Below are positions 11,870-24,804 of a stretch of DNA of 64,000 bases, piece after piece (the first letter of the stretch is position 1; the number at the start of each line of letters is the position of its first letter). Position numbers and translations under genes: made by a program. This DNA comes from Aurelia coerulea (taxonomy: Eukaryota; Cnidaria; Scyphozoa; Semaeostomeae; Ulmaridae). The notes under the pieces were generated by a model. The model did no database searches. It saw only the letters and a program-made list of their open reading frames with translations, and was not told the origin of the DNA. Location of the stretch: positions 1,488,001-1,552,000 of the forward strand of contig CM076953.1 in the NCBI GenBank assembly GCA_039566865.1. Reading direction: 5' to 3'.

Positions 11870-13611
11870 TATCAATGTGCCATCATCGTGTGAACACCAG
11901 CTAATTTCGGTGCCGTGATATTTCATGCCGTTTTCAAATTGTGCTTGTGCCACAATCTCCTGTGTGACGGTTATATCGTGTCCAGTGTTAGATATGAAAT
12001 CTTTGCAATAGACATACTCGGCTAAGGTTTGTTTCATCCACCTCAAGTCATGTCATACCCTTGGGAAGTTTTTGTATCATGCTACTACTTGCAGCCATGG
12101 CACAAGTTTTCATGGCAACAAATATGTGAACTGATTCAAAAGATCCTTCACCAAGAGATTGATCACTTGACTTGAAGTACACGTCTCTTTATAAGAAACT
12201 TGGATCAGCACTTAGTACTAAAAGTTTCTAAATTTTGCATGAAAATTTCGGTGTTTTAGTAGTAAAAGTTTCTTAATCAGTTTCTTATTTTTTTGGGCCT
12301 AAAATTGCGGTATTGTTCGAAGTTGAGCCTTCTTCTCGAGAAAGGCCTTCCATTTTGCATTGATATTGTCATCAAGAAGAAGCCATGCACATCAAGGCAA
12401 AAATTTACCAATTTTGCAGCTAAAAGTGAAGAAAAGACAAATGTACCTTTGTTAGAGAGACATAGAATAAGGGAGACATACAGAAATAAAGTTTTAGAGT
12501 TTCTTAACTGTTCTTGAGCGTAGTACTAGAGTTTCTTAAATTTTTGGTCATCGTAGTACTAGTTTCTTATAAAAAAAACCGTGTAGTTGTAAACACATCT
12601 TAGCCGATTTTGTCAATCGTATGAGTTCTGTGCCACTCGAGACTTTGTTCTTTGTTCCTAGGCTCATGATGGATAAAAATGCATTTACGGAACAATCAGG
12701 TGCTAAGCTAAATCAAATTGCAGTGTTGGGATGACTTAAAAAATTGCAAAGGGTTGACGTTTAATCAGCGTAACAGATAAGTAGCACGCACTGCAGTGGA
12801 TTACCAAGAAACCAAAGCAAAGAGAGAAGGAAATCAAATGAATGTTTTCAATATATTGTACCTTATATAATCTGTGAACATGCATCAATTGTGAACATTT
12901 TATTAAACAACATAACTTAAAACGCCGGGGAATACACTCTTATGACATCATCGATCACCTTTACCTTTTCATAACAACATACGATGTGATACGCCCCTTT
13001 TACAGGAAGGACTACATTAGCAGACGACGTGAAATAACGGAGGTTTGAGCCACACCTTTAAACAGGCATAGACACATTTTAAGCTTTATTCTTGATTCAG
13101 CAGTTTCTAGGTCCTTCATTTTGTGTTCCCTACTCTCTAATGACACAACATGTATTACTTTACAATTGCACGATGTAACACGCCTCTCAAACGGGCAGGA
13201 CAACATGGACAGGACAGGGCAGGACCGCATGAACTAGCCACCCGAGCGTTACACCCTAAAACAGGTATTGAAAGATGTAATGTAGCAAGTTCCAGGCCCT
13301 TCCATCTGTGATGATACACCATACTGACATCAGACTTATGACCATAATACTATATGCTATACCACAATACTGAGATACACCCCTTTTGGACAACGTTGGC
13401 GGACTGGATGCATGCTCTAAAACGGGTATCGAAGAAAGGAGATTTAAGTCCTGGCATGCAAGGGGGTCCTGGCCATTTTCAAAACTTCTGATCAGATCAG
13501 GACTACGCATTGCTTTCTAGAAAGAAAGCTAGCCCTCCCTGTTTTTGTATTTTTAATAATGACGTTGTACGGGGATCTAGAAAAACGTAAAATGCATTTC
13601 TGACTCTAAAA
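11870..13611. other. Spacer, nothing recognised
   Basis: Several short ORFs (12293-12517, 13012-13230, 13256-13510) lack domains or splice support. The motif 'AGTTTCTTA' recurs near 12185-12555, but I cannot assign it. Confidence 0.35.
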
Positions 13612-13842
13612 ATTAAAGAGCCATTGTCACCCAGGGTCCTTTGCGGGCACGCTGCAATTTCAGATCGTCCAAAAATCCATGGATCCAGCCTGCAGTAGTT
13701 GAATGACAGAAAAGTCAAACTTTTTATCATCTTCAATCACTGCACTGCGGATCCATATTTTTTGGTTACCAAATTTGATGTTCAGACAATTTGAAATTGC
13801 AGCGTGCTTGCAAAGGACCCATGGTGACAATAACTCTTTACA
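13612..13842. mobile_element. Short inverted-repeat element
   Basis: About 45 bp at the left end (TAAAGAGCCATTGTCACC, GGGTCCTTTGC, CACGCTGCAATTTC) returns in reverse complement at 13788-13842. The left flank is TTAA and the right flank TTAC, so a piggyBac-like target is possible but not exact. Confidence 0.55.
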
Positions 13843-14889
13843 GCTGTTACAGGAACAATTTTCAAGGCATGTCTAGGAAGTAAAGTAAAGTAAAAGTCAT
13901 ACGAAATAAGAATCGGCTGATCGGTTGCCCACTGAAAATCTCTTTTGTTGTCCTTTTATGTTCTAACCTCTCTTTAATCAATAATCTATTGTTAAATCCT
14001 GTTTTTAACTTCAAAGGTTTGGGAAGACAGTCTGCAAACTGAGCTGCAAACGATTTTTATGGCTCTGTTTATGCAAAGACATGAAAGAACATTGTGTATT
14101 TGGTTTGGGATCTCTCCAGTACAAAACCGCGGTTGAATGTGTTCAGGCACATTTTCTGAGCACATGTTTCGTTGATGGATTGGGGGATACCAAATGAACT
14201 TGTGTTTACAAGAGGGCACGTATAAAAAGGAATGATAAAACTGAATGCTTGATGGTACCATAATTGTTCGAGTTATTCATTGGGATACTGGTAAACAGGG
14301 ATACGGATAAGGGGGTGGGAGGTGGAGTTCTGGGGGAACAGATTATATCTTATGAAAGATAAAGAGAAAGTACGTAACTTCATACTAGCAGAGACGATTA
14401 TGTCGCCAGGTGGCGAGTTGTAGGGGAAAACCAAATAACTTGTTTATTGATGGATGAATGAAACATTAGGAATGTTGGCTTTGGAAAGCCTCCTCATGGT
14501 GGGCCTACGTAAATATTTTCATACCTGGGTTATTTATCAGGGCAAAAAAAACAGTTTCATAAAATTTGCAGTCACTAGAGACGCGTGGGCATAAACTTGA
14601 TAGCATTTGAAACAACATCAACTCCCAAAACTAATGTTCTAGGTCTCTTGATAAAATATTTTATAGCAAACATATTTTTGAACAAAGGTCACATGCCTTG
14701 GAGCATGCAATTGAGATTAAAGTGTGAACATCGTAAAAATACCGTTTTGATATCAAACTATCTTTGGAGACTAATCAAGGCTGGATAACACAAAGGGGCG
14801 AGAAGTATATTCGAGACCGTGATAGAAAGTGACCCTCCCTTGATACGAATTACCAAATTATCAATTGTCCTAAACATTAACGAGGGTTG

Positions 14890-15759
14890 TTAGTCAACGG
14901 GAAAACTAATTGGAACAAAGCATTGTTTGTTTGTGTCAGTATTTGATTGTAATCTCGAATCAATACAGAGTCTCGAATCTTGCATCCTTATAACGTTTAT
15001 GGACGGTCGTTTTCGCTTCGCTAAATTGTCATCATCCAACGAATCTAAACTCTCCGTTGATGACCTCTTCCTCGAATATTTGGAGTTACAAGCCTCCGCA
15101 AATCCTGGTGCTTCAAAACCTCGCGTCTCGTAATCTTGAGTTTCAAGTCTCCGTTTCTCCCATCGTTTCTTCTGTTCGTGACAATCATGAATCTCCTCCC
15201 CACATATCTGCAATAATTCGCTTTCCGAGTCGCTGACACAGTCTTCTAGTTCTTTATTTATCCACGATAAATTTGTCTCTATTTCTTTCAACGAAATATT
15301 TCTCCTTACTTCTTTACGTTCTTCGTTCCGCGTTTCATGAATCTTCACCAAATCAAAACTTTCCAATATTACTTTATCAGTTAAAACGTTTTCTTTATTT
15401 TTCAAGCCTTCAAGTTCTAAAAACGGCTTCGTCGACCATGATACGCGTGCTTCGCGTGTGCTCCTAAAATTGTCATTATTTTTATTGAAAAATCCCCTAT
15501 TGTGTCTATGTTTTCTCTGAACAGCATTCTTCGAACTATTCTGGAAAATACACTTTTTATCGGCGGCGAAATCTTGACTGAAAATGTTCCGAGTGTCTTG
15601 TTGCTTCGAATGAAAATTAAACTCTTTCAAAAGCGGTGCAGCACAAAACAATTCTTGGCTGAGATGTTCGTAAATACTTTTCTTTTCGTTATTCAAACTT
15701 TGACAACCGAATTTAAACGATAAATAATCGACACACGATAAACTGCTTGTAACAGCCAT
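14890..15759 (-). CDS. Single-exon protein of 289 aa, family not recognised
   Basis: This is an intact uninterrupted ORF, by far the longest unspliced ORF in the first 45 kb, starting with ATG at 15759. The protein is hydrophilic and rich in Lys, Arg, Glu and Ser, with no signal peptide or membrane segment. It has an acidic/Ser patch (CVSDSESELLQICGEE, about residues 174-189), a Lys/Arg/Glu-rich stretch just after it, a second acidic run (SLDSLDDDN, about 236-244) and a basic cluster (AKRKRP, about 246-251) that could be a nuclear localisation signal. The C-terminus is CFVPISFPVD. The composition suggests an intron-less nuclear regulatory protein of the immediate-early type, but I do not recognise the family signature, so no function is given. 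The overlapping plus-strand ORFs are shadows. It has no gene neighbour within 13 kb. Confidence 0.6.
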   Translation of the reverse strand: MAVTSSLSCVDYLSFKFGCQSLNNEKKSIYEHLSQELFCAAPLLKEFNFHSKQQDTRNIFSQDFAADKKCIFQNSSKNAVQRKHRHNRGFFNKNNDNFRSTREARVSWSTKPFLELEGLKNKENVLTDKVILESFDLVKIHETRNEERKEVRRNISLKEIETNLSWINKELEDCVSDSESELLQICGEEIHDCHEQKKRWEKRRLETQDYETRGFEAPGFAEACNSKYSRKRSSTESLDSLDDDNLAKRKRPSINVIRMQDSRLCIDSRLQSNTDTNKQCFVPISFPVD

Positions 15760-15935
15760 GATTTGTACGTACGTGAACGATGACTTGTAAATTAGGCCAC
15801 TTGATGAGCGAGCAAGCTAAACCAAGTCGCTACTCCTTACTCCAAGCCCATTGATATTCGCTCTGTTGAGTAACTGGCTGCACACTACACTACGCTCTGT
15901 GTTGCAAGCTCGTTCATGGATCACTGAGCTCAATC

Positions 15936-15943
15936 AATATAAA
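15936..15943 (-). promoter_or_regulatory. Possible TATA-like element upstream of the 289-aa ORF
   Basis: TTTATATT on the minus strand lies about 180 nt before the ATG at 15759, within a stretch (15790-16030) that is richer in CpG than its surroundings. Weak evidence: AT-rich octamers are common here. Confidence 0.3.
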
Positions 15944-16247
15944 TCCACTACTTACCACAAAGCGACCTGTTATTAGCTAGCACGCATGCGTGCATTCGTC
16001 AGGGCGGAGCAGTTGTTACGCGCGATGGACTGGTGTTAATAAAAGAAAAAGCTGGACTGGGATCGCAGGAACTAGAAATTTAGGACGCCTGAAAGATGTT
16101 TTTTTGTTGGGTTGTAAAGTTTCTATTTTTTTCAAGCGTAGTTCGTATCTCCAAATCTAAAATAGAACTAATTGCACGGAGGAAGAAGCCAAGGCAAGAG
16201 AATTTTTCAGTTCTCTTTTCCAAAGTCAAAAAAGTCCTTTCAATTAA

Positions 16248-16719
16248 AAAGGTGGGTGTAAAATTCAATGACCTATTTCTTCTGATTCAATGGCTTAAAA
16301 GAAACTTTAGATACTTATCTATAATTCTACCTTTGGACTTTCCAGAAAGTTTGAATAGTTTTCGAAATTACAGCGTATCTTACATTTCAACTCATTTGAC
16401 GATGTGACGCCATCAAATTTCTATGTCATAAACCAGATGAGGGACAGACTTTTGCTTGATACCATATCGTAGGCATTCATAAACTATGGTTTTCTTCGAA
16501 ATTACTTCATGTTGCGTCAAACAGTTTAGAAATTGCGATGATCTTAAGTTTCTTTGAATTTTTTTTCTTGAATTCTTGAAAAAGAAGAAAAACACTCTAA
16601 TTCTGAAAATATTGAAGATTTCCGACAAGTCCAACGGTAAAATTATAGTGAAATAGCTCAAATTTCTTTGAAGTCGTTCAGTTCAAAGAAATAGGTCACT
16701 CAATTTTACACCAGCCTGT
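16248..16719. mobile_element. TTAA-flanked MITE (AAAGGTGGGTGTAAAATT ends)
   Basis: It is flanked by TTAA at 16244-16247 and 16720-16723. The ends are AAAGGTGGGTGTAAAATTCA and the complement of ACAGGCTGGTGTAAAATTGA, followed on both sides by TGACCTATTTCTT. It is 472 bp with no transposase. The TTAA target fits piggyBac-like (or Kolobok) elements. A related end occurs at 29489. Confidence 0.7.
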
Positions 16720-16729
16720 TTAAAGATTT

Positions 16730-18449
16730 GGAACCTATGCTACGGCATAGTCAATAGTGGCAGACTGCCTTTAATTCTTCCCAGAGAGAGAAAAAGAGGA
16801 TCCAAGAAGACAGTCCACATTTTATAGTCCGCATTTTGTGGATAGGATACAGGAAGGACGCAAATCGTATTTGCTTCGCTTATGGCGACAGGTGGCGGAT
16901 TGAGAAGGTTACGATTGAAAATAGTGGATTGAATAGGAAAGCGAGATTCACTCAATGAAACAAGCGAACAATGGCTAGATTAAACATGGCTTGATGCGTG
17001 AAAACATCTATTTACAAATTTAAAAGCATATTTGGATGTGTTGAACAATTTGGCCACGTCGTGTTCATAGAGATCTGTTCACTCTATTTAAATTGCGGCC
17101 GAAAATCGCTATTTCCTGTGTCCTACTTAAAAAGGCTAAATACATAACAAAGCCGTGTTTGATTCTCTTAAATGAGACACAGTAGGACACCTAAGAGGCT
17201 GAGGGAGAACATCTCCGTAGCTAAGGCTTTCACAATAAGAATCGAACATGCGACCCCGATGCAATTTGCACATGCTGCAAAAGAAATGAGTTTTTATTTG
17301 AAATGAAATCCGCTCACGAGAATTGTAAATAAGATTTGTACACATTGCTTTTCATTTACGGCCAATTGGATCGATAAAGCTTTTCCCTAACTTCACTGAT
17401 TCGTGAAAGGATGTTGTCTCGCTGTTTTTTATCGCGGAACGGAAGACCAAGACTGAATCTTTATGTTAATTTCATTTCATTGATCAAATTAACAACGCTT
17501 GCAGATACTAACGAGAACATTCTCTGTTTCTGACTTCATTAACCAAATTCTTCCTGACTTCAAGAATCTCGTCTGAAATCTCTGAAATCGAGAAACAGAA
17601 AAGGAACCCAAGCGCCGCATACTGTAACTTAATGTTAACTTTATCGTTCAGATCATCATCTTGGCGTGGCTTGACAAACATTTTCCGCAGAGGTTATAAA
17701 GTACTCGAGAACAAATGTTCGAGATCGTTCTCTTGAAATGTCTTTTGGTTAGCCTGTGTCCCAGACCACTTGGCTACTTTTGGTAGGCTTGGGAACTCTC
17801 TGCTTCGAAAAGGCAGTAGGTTTGTTTGGCAGACTTTGGCAAGATGCTCGTTTCGCCACTCTCTGTGTTTGGTTGGGAAATATATTTCCGTTTCTGCGAA
17901 GTCTACTGTTTTCAAAATTTGCTAGGTTTGGAATCACCCGTCAATCTTCGAATCTCAAACACAATTGAGTAACTTCTTAGCCATGTGATGTTTAAAAGTA
18001 GACCTAATTCGGTGCAAAGAATACGATCTATAGTACAACTAAGTGGTCCACCGCACCGGATGTTTCTGTACCAGTCGAGTAAAAAGTTTTCCGGTTTCGT
18101 CATGAAGTATCCATCAATTTCGAAATGATATGACTCAATCTATAGCGTTAAGAAATGAAACTATGAAGCTTTCCAAAGAATCAGAGACCAATACGTTCTT
18201 CAGTTCATAAGGAAGAATGCATATGCATTTGCATGTGTGTAAAGCGAAGAAAGTGGTAGAAAAAGATGCAGAAAACTGTACAAGTCGAAGTAAAGTTCAT
18301 GATTTGGTAACGCACAGGGGATACAAGGAAAATTTTATATCTTCTTTGGCCATCGTTCGTAAAGACACAGTTAGGGTGAAGCTAAACTTAGGCCTAGATG
18401 TTTTGTTATTATATTTCGAATCAGCAGAATTCAAGACATATAGCTAAGC
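16730..18449. other. Spacer, nothing recognised
   Basis: The overlapping ORFs on three frames at 17694-17968 are low-similarity shadows of one another. No splice-consistent gene model emerges. Confidence 0.35.
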
Positions 18450-18665
18450 AGAGCGGGGATGGCTCAGTGAGTATGCTTGACTACCAATTTGAGGGTTGGT
18501 TTCGAGCCCCCACCTTGTCCAACTTATTACGCAGAATGAAGGGAACTCTCTGTAATTCCAGGCAAAAGGAATCAAAAGGTGTAGTCACATCAAGAGGAAG
18601 GACCAGGACATTGCTTAGATAACCTTAGCTTCTCAGTGTCCTAAAAACTGTCTTCGACAACCTCG
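18450..18665 (+). repeat. tRNA-derived SINE, family B
   Basis: The head GCGGGGATGGCTCAGTGAGT carries an A-box-like segment, with a B-box-like GGTTTCGAGCCCC about 35 nt on. The body (CTCTGTAATTCCAG, GTCACATCAAGAGGAAGGAC) matches the minus-strand copy at 36955-37172. The head is not a foldable tRNA. Confidence 0.75.
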
Positions 18666-19879
18666 TTCCCAGCAGCCTTCAGAAGCCGAGCAGAAGGCAT
18701 TGTAATTATCGCGTATTTAGGGCTTAAATGAGACGATTACAAAACAGCTCCTGAATCAAATAATCAAAATCTGCCCGACAAAACTTTAGATTCACCCTTC
18801 TTCTTTCGTTATAACCACATAACTTCTCTTAAAAATCACCTTTCGCTTGCACAAGACGAGAGTTTGCCCTACTAGTTTCGGGGCAACTTTCGCGACTTTG
18901 TTTGTTTTGAATTACCGGTTGAGAGCATTTCCTTTGTCTGCAGTCGCTAATCGTTTTGAATTGAGGTGTCAATCAAATGCAACTGTTGCTATTGTATTAC
19001 AAAATCTGCCCTTGTTATGATATGAAAGTAGTTTTTGGCCTAGGTCTGGACTGATTACAAGTCATAGCTTTGCTCCTCCACCAAACTGATATGCCCCGCT
19101 ACAAAAAGCGGTCTCGGTTTGGCAAGATGTAGTCTCGTTTTGATGAGCGATAACTGGGACTCACTGTAATCAGTCTAGCCTAGGTTCTCTTTCTTTTGCT
19201 TTTCAATCATAGCACACATTATCATGGTTAGCAGTACTGCCAGTAAGCCTCTAAGAAAGAAATCCTCACACGATAATGGTCTAAATTTAATATTGTGATT
19301 AAGATGCATGAACACACCCTTGAAACACTCTCAACTTCCAACATGGCGGCATCAAAGTACAAAGAGAGCTACAGCTGGCATTTGTCTAATAAAAGGCCCT
19401 CAGACGTAGAGAAACATGTGTCGAGAAGAAATTACTTATAGCCTTGTTTATGAATGGGCTCTGGGAATAATCCGACGCATTTGTACTCTTTAATCGGCCG
19501 CTAGTAGCTGTGAAAAAGCGCTCGTCATAGAGTACAAGCGCCACTGCTCTACGACAACAAGAAATCGATTAAACGCATTTTTTTTAGAAATTTGTAAAGT
19601 AACACAGCTGATTCATCAAAAATTCTCACAAATCTATCTTGAATCCTAGAAATGCTCGTGTTTTGCAAATAACCACGCATCGACAACAACGTTTTTTTAA
19701 TCAAACGCTGTTTTCATAACAAAATAGTTTGAAGGCTGCGCACACTAGAAACCAAAGGTCTTATCATCTGCAAGTGCTTCTCATGGTTATCTACGGTGAA
19801 AGAAGCCTCGCAACAAAATTAGATTGCAGACTCCAAGAAAAGAAAACAAGATAAAAGCTGATGATGGACCGTGCAACTA

Positions 19880-20135
19880 GAGAGCGCGTGGCCGAGTGGT
19901 TAAGGCGACTGACTCATAAACCAAAGGTCAGAACGGCCGAGGTTCGAATCCCGCGCTGGACAGTTTGGTCGCTGTCCGTAACTTTAGCCCGGGTCGACCA
20001 GAGCCATGTGAGGGAAATCTGGTAGCTGCGGCGGGTTGATGGTAAAACATCCGTGGCCCCTGCTGGAAATAAGTCTCTCTCAGACTTTCGCAGGCTAGCC
20101 ACGTTAAATATGATTACCTACCTACCTACCTATAG
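19880..20135 (+). repeat. tRNA-derived SINE, family C, with ACCT-repeat tail
   Basis: The head GCGTGGCCGAGTGGTTAAGG is a class-II (Ser/Leu-like) tRNA A-box region, and GAGGTTCGAATCCC is a B box. The body then runs to a 3' microsatellite tail of ACCT units (20115-20130). The anticodon arm is not intact and the sequence continues far past a tRNA 3' end, so this is a SINE, not a tRNA gene. Confidence 0.8.
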
Positions 20136-20194
20136 AGACATTTCAATGTGGACCTATCCCAGCCTAACTCCTTCCCAAGTCTATGTAGCCGAAA

Positions 20195-20508
20195 GGCCAA
20201 TGTGAAGTTGCGGTTTTAGCGCCAGCTGGGATTGAAGAAAAGAGAGATTGAATCGAGTCCACGACCCTTTGTCGTGACGCATAAGTGGTGGGTATCTACC
20301 TGGAATCGAACCCGATCCACCTGACTGTTCTCGATAACAGTGCACAGGATGGCGTGGTCCGAAGGAAAAGGATGTGATCCAAAAGATTTTCTGGCGGCGG
20401 AGTGTCCATTCTCTAACCGACCCTGGGGTCCGGGCCGGCTCTCGACGGCCTTGCTGGCTGCAAAGTCAGAGGATTACACCACCGTACACCACTGCGCCAC
20501 GACACCTT
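20195..20508 (-). repeat. SINE family A with a 120-bp internal insertion
   Basis: Both the body (20195-20330) and the tRNA-like head (20455-20508) match the other family A copies, but about 120 bp of unrelated sequence separates them. A second partial fragment of the same family follows at about 20535-20610. Confidence 0.65.
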
Positions 20509-21108
20509 CAGAGCAAACAGAAATACTTTCATTGTCATCACGCTCTAGAGGTGTTGATGGGGTTCGAATTCGGTCCGCCTGGCTTATCAACACAGCGTCA
20601 CAGCACCTTTGATTCACATTGATTAGCAATCAATGATCGATGATTAGCAATACACCAGTTTGAACAAAATTTCAAGGACTTTCATTGACTCATTTCCTTC
20701 ATATTTCGTGACTGAAGATCTCTCACATTAGATCATGGAAATAAATGACTTTCCCTATCAGCAATAAATAACGATAAGGAAGTATCCTGTCGAAATTGAA
20801 ATCAATCTATTTCCTCACACAAAAATAATATCTGCATCTCTTGATTTATCTGGTTTGAAAAGTCGTAATATTCAAAAGGTGGGATTAATCAGCATTAATA
20901 ATTCATGCCTTGCGTGCGTCTTAAAAGTCTTTTGTTGATTCTAACTGAGTTCTTTTACGAGCTTATAAATCAAACTTCTTTCAGAGCAAACACGCTTTGA
21001 TGGGAAAATTGGAGAAGATTCGCCTGTTGCTAATGGTTCTTTTTATACTTATCCGAAATGTCAACATCGAGATGAATGAGACTGGACATTAAAACTGTAT
21101 GCAATTAA

Positions 21109-21615
21109 AGGTGGTGTGAAGCGAAAATTTTTATTGATGCAAATGAATAGCGCAGTTGAATGATAAAGAATGTCGTTTAAATTTTTTTGATACCTTCTTT
21201 CATTTTAGAGTTATCCACTGTTTTGTACGATGTGCTGATGACGTCATTTTGTTTGCAAAATGTAAAGAAAGTATACAAGGTTGGCCATGTTTCCAAAGAG
21301 AAATCTAATTAAAAAACTTTGTACAATCAACATGCCTTTTTGAACATCATATTAAGTCATGAGGCAATTTATATAACATCTATTCAGCTCAGCTGAAATA
21401 TTTCTTACCACTGTAACCTTTCAAAAATCAGATACAGTTATATTTCCATATGTTATCCTAGTAATTTGCAAACAAAATGACGTCATCAGCTGCAACTTAA
21501 TATCAGTGGATAACTTGAAAACGAAATGAGGTATCAAAGAAATTTAAACGACATTCTTTATCAATCAACTGCGCTATTCATTTGCGTCAATAAAAATTTT
21601 CGCTTCACACCACCT
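21109..21615. mobile_element. TTAA-flanked foldback MITE (AGGTGGTGTGAAGCG ends)
   Basis: The element is 507 bp and is flanked by TTAA at 21105-21108 and 21616-21619. The terminal inverted repeats start AGGTGGTGTGAAGCG and continue with few mismatches for about 160 bp on each side, through the shared TGATGACGTCATTTTGTTTG. There is no internal gene. The TTAA target and ends fit a piggyBac-like non-autonomous element. Confidence 0.85.
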
Positions 21616-21619
21616 TTAA

Positions 21620-24600
21620 CGACCTTATAAAACTATGATAAAACTGAAGGCAAGGCGCAGGGAAACAAGGAAATGATTGCTGCTAAAATAGAAATTGTCT
21701 GTATATTTGTTCCTGTGCGAATAAAAATTGTACTTAACGCAACTTGAACACACATGGGAACAAGGTAGAAAATTACCAAATGCACAGGGAACAAAGAAGG
21801 GTAATCTTTCTTCGCACCGCACTGGGAACATAGAGAGAATTTCCATTTTAGCAACAAATGTTACCTGGTTTACATGTGGGTGAGGTCGCATTTTAGCGCC
21901 TAATGCGGAGGGGGGGAGGAGAGAGATCACAGAAGTAGCTGAATAGTTAACATGGGAAAAGGGAAAGTAATTGCTATTGTGTGCCCCAATGTGGGAATAT
22001 GATGTCATCAATCGGAAATAAAGCACTACAAAGGATACCTTCCATTGACTCACGGACCCACGATCTGATGAAGAGATAATCAACGACACAACAACAACAA
22101 TTGCCACCCGCAATAACGTTGTGGAAAGGCTTTGCAAATACTCTTGACGTGAGAAGCAATTGAAGATACGGGGACCCTTACATAGCAGTATGACGCCATT
22201 GATGCAACCCCCAATCATTTAAAAACGATACCTATAGTTGACTCACGGGACGCAAGGATTAGCCCATGAAATGGCTGACTTTCTTACATTTTCCAAAATG
22301 AACTCATTTAGGGTAGGCCTTAGCAAGAAAACGAAACGCTAACTGACAAAGCAGTTCCATGTAAAGTCCAGAGACATTCATCTTGCATTATTGCTAATAC
22401 TGTTCAGGTCCACAAATGCTCTAAATCAACCGGAGTATGACCGCCTTTAGACATAAAATAGGAAAGATCGGGACAGGACGGAAATAAACCAAAGCAGAAA
22501 GAAGGAACTAGTATACTGGAGCCTGCTGAAAAGACTGTGTGAAGTCAACTGTTATGCAGGCTGGTTTACTTTTTTTGGCTCAGAGAATCCCTGGTGACTA
22601 ATAATCAAGAAAGGGTGGGCCAGGTAACGAGGAGAGTAATGATATTGAATGTTCCTGTGGCGAAAATCTGCATAAATTTTTAATAGTCTCTGCTTTCATT
22701 GTCTGTTAATCCTTGGAAAATAATTGTCGCATCAATAATACTCAAAATGGATTTTCGGGTGGAAACACAGAGGCCGATACATAACTTATTATCTTGCTCA
22801 GTAAGCTCTCGTTCAAATAGGCTAATCTGATATCAAAGGAGCATAATGGGACATTTTGCGCACGTACTTAAAATTCAGTGTCAAAACTTCAATGTATTTG
22901 CCAGACCATAGATCTCTGGACCTATGGATCCTGAAAAGGGGACATCAAAGTTAGACTGATTTTGTGGCTCTCGTTGGCAATCAAAGGTGAATCCGCAGGT
23001 AATTCCCAGAGCAAATGTCTGGTATGGTGCCCCACTTTGCAAAAGCTGCACAAGGGAGTCAATTTTGCGATGAAAAAGCTGGGAATAGTTTCACTCGAGT
23101 TTAGACCACAGCTTTTTGAAGAGGATTCCGTCGTGCAGCGATTATCAAAAAAGTGAGTATTATTATAGAGATCAAAATATCAGCCCTTAAACTCCATCAA
23201 AAATGAGCATCCCTGAATTCCCAAGAAACTACATTATGTACCCCCCCCCCCACCCGCGGAGGGAAGGAAGGACTAGAACAAGCAAACATTCAGATTGGTA
23301 GTTTGGTAGTTCAACGTGATACCATTGAGACAAGATAAATCAAACATACAGCACTGCAAAGACCTGAGCTCTGAAGGTACGAACAGAATTCGACGAAGAT
23401 AGGCTTTATCAACACCACAATATCGATCCAACAGTTGAAAGATCTACAGGCCCATAAAGTCCGGCAAAATCGATCCAACAGTTAAAAGATCTATAGGCCC
23501 ATAAAGTCCGGCAAATACCGAACAGGGCACGTGCAGGTTCAGACTTGTACTTTCATACCAGTGTGCATGGAACAATACTTTACCAGCTGGAAGAGATTCC
23601 TGTCTGACATTATTGTTTATGGTAAAGCAACAAAATATGTCGTTTTTGTTTTTCTCGAATGCTGTATGGTAACCACATTCTCGTGGGCGACAAAAAGGTT
23701 AAAAAATATAATGGAATATTCATAGGGTTGGTTTTGACACCATCTGCTATTCTGATAACCTTTATTCAAGCACAGAGTGTCGAATGAGCTCGCTTCGAGT
23801 GGTTTGAGGTTCTGTCAACTCAAGCTAACACCCTAGATATGTCTATGCGTATTCGTTATTCTATCTTGGTATTTGTTAGCAGTTTGAAGAAAAATATATA
23901 ATAATGAAACCAAAACAGTGATCAATCGTCAAGGCGAGAGCGTTATTGGTACACAGTGTGGTACCAATTATGGTGAAGTGACACTGCGATAGACGAATAG
24001 TATCTGTGGATAGTGCAACTATGTTAAGGTACCGGATGTCCCAGAATCATGAACCGGCGTTCGCCGGACCCATAGAAATGGCCGGATCATGCAATGACGA
24101 ACTGACATTTTGGATTCTAACAAACATTCCTCGAATTGATGCCTCCTGACATAGCTATATCGACAAGCTGCTATAAATAGGATGAAGAAACGTCCACAAA
24201 CCCATTGTTTCCTTCGCCAAACAATGAAACGGCAGGCGTCAGAGTTGTTGAATACAATAGATTATATTTTTAACTTGGCCCGGGCCAGCTTTTAACTATG
24301 TCGATTCCCTTTTCTACTTCCATAGAGCTGAGTTGGTTCCCAGACTGTGTTTCACTCAGAACACGTTCTTGAGACAACGAAGTAGTAATAAGTAGGTTCC
24401 TAAAATGGATTTCATTCAAAACGTGCTTGAGAAAGGACGTAGTAATTCAAATTGATAGTAAAGATACTATGGCAGATATGGGATGCTATTTGTGTCGTAA
24501 TAGATGATAGGCAAAGGCATATAGATGATACAGAGATTTTCTTGGGATTTCCTTCCCTTTAGGCCGTTTTCTAAAACTAGTAAAAAGGAGATAAAATTAA

Positions 24601-24802
24601 CGATCAGACAAAGATAATTACAACAGGGTTATTTTGAGATAAAGAAGGAGAATCAGTTTAAAAATTAACTTGCATCTTTTGAAGACCAAATGTTCTTTTG
24701 TTAATCAAACCTAAACCAAAACTCAATTTAGGTAGGAAACAGCCGTTGCTGCCGGAAAAGGATTTTACAACAAAAGCATGCACATAGCAAGGCGAGCTAA
24801 TG
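21620..24802. other. Spacer, nothing recognised
   Basis: The minus-strand ORF of 197 aa at 21625-22218 is the longest here, but it has no recognisable domain and no homogeneous coding signal. I do not call it a gene. A two-unit 45-bp duplication (GATCTACAGGCCCATAAAGT) lies at about 23420-23518. Confidence 0.35.
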
Positions 24803-24804
24803 TA

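Noticed and set aside
19880..19965. Possible tRNA-Ser/Leu gene
   Set aside because: A- and B-box segments are present, but the anticodon and variable arms do not form and the sequence continues into a repeat body with an ACCT tail; it is a SINE head. The same holds for the heads at 18450, 28930, 30940 and 37170.
21625..22218. 197-aa minus ORF
   Set aside because: It starts at the edge of a TTAA element, mixes hydrophobic and Ser-rich stretches with no domain, and has overlapping ORFs in other frames; no splice or promoter support.
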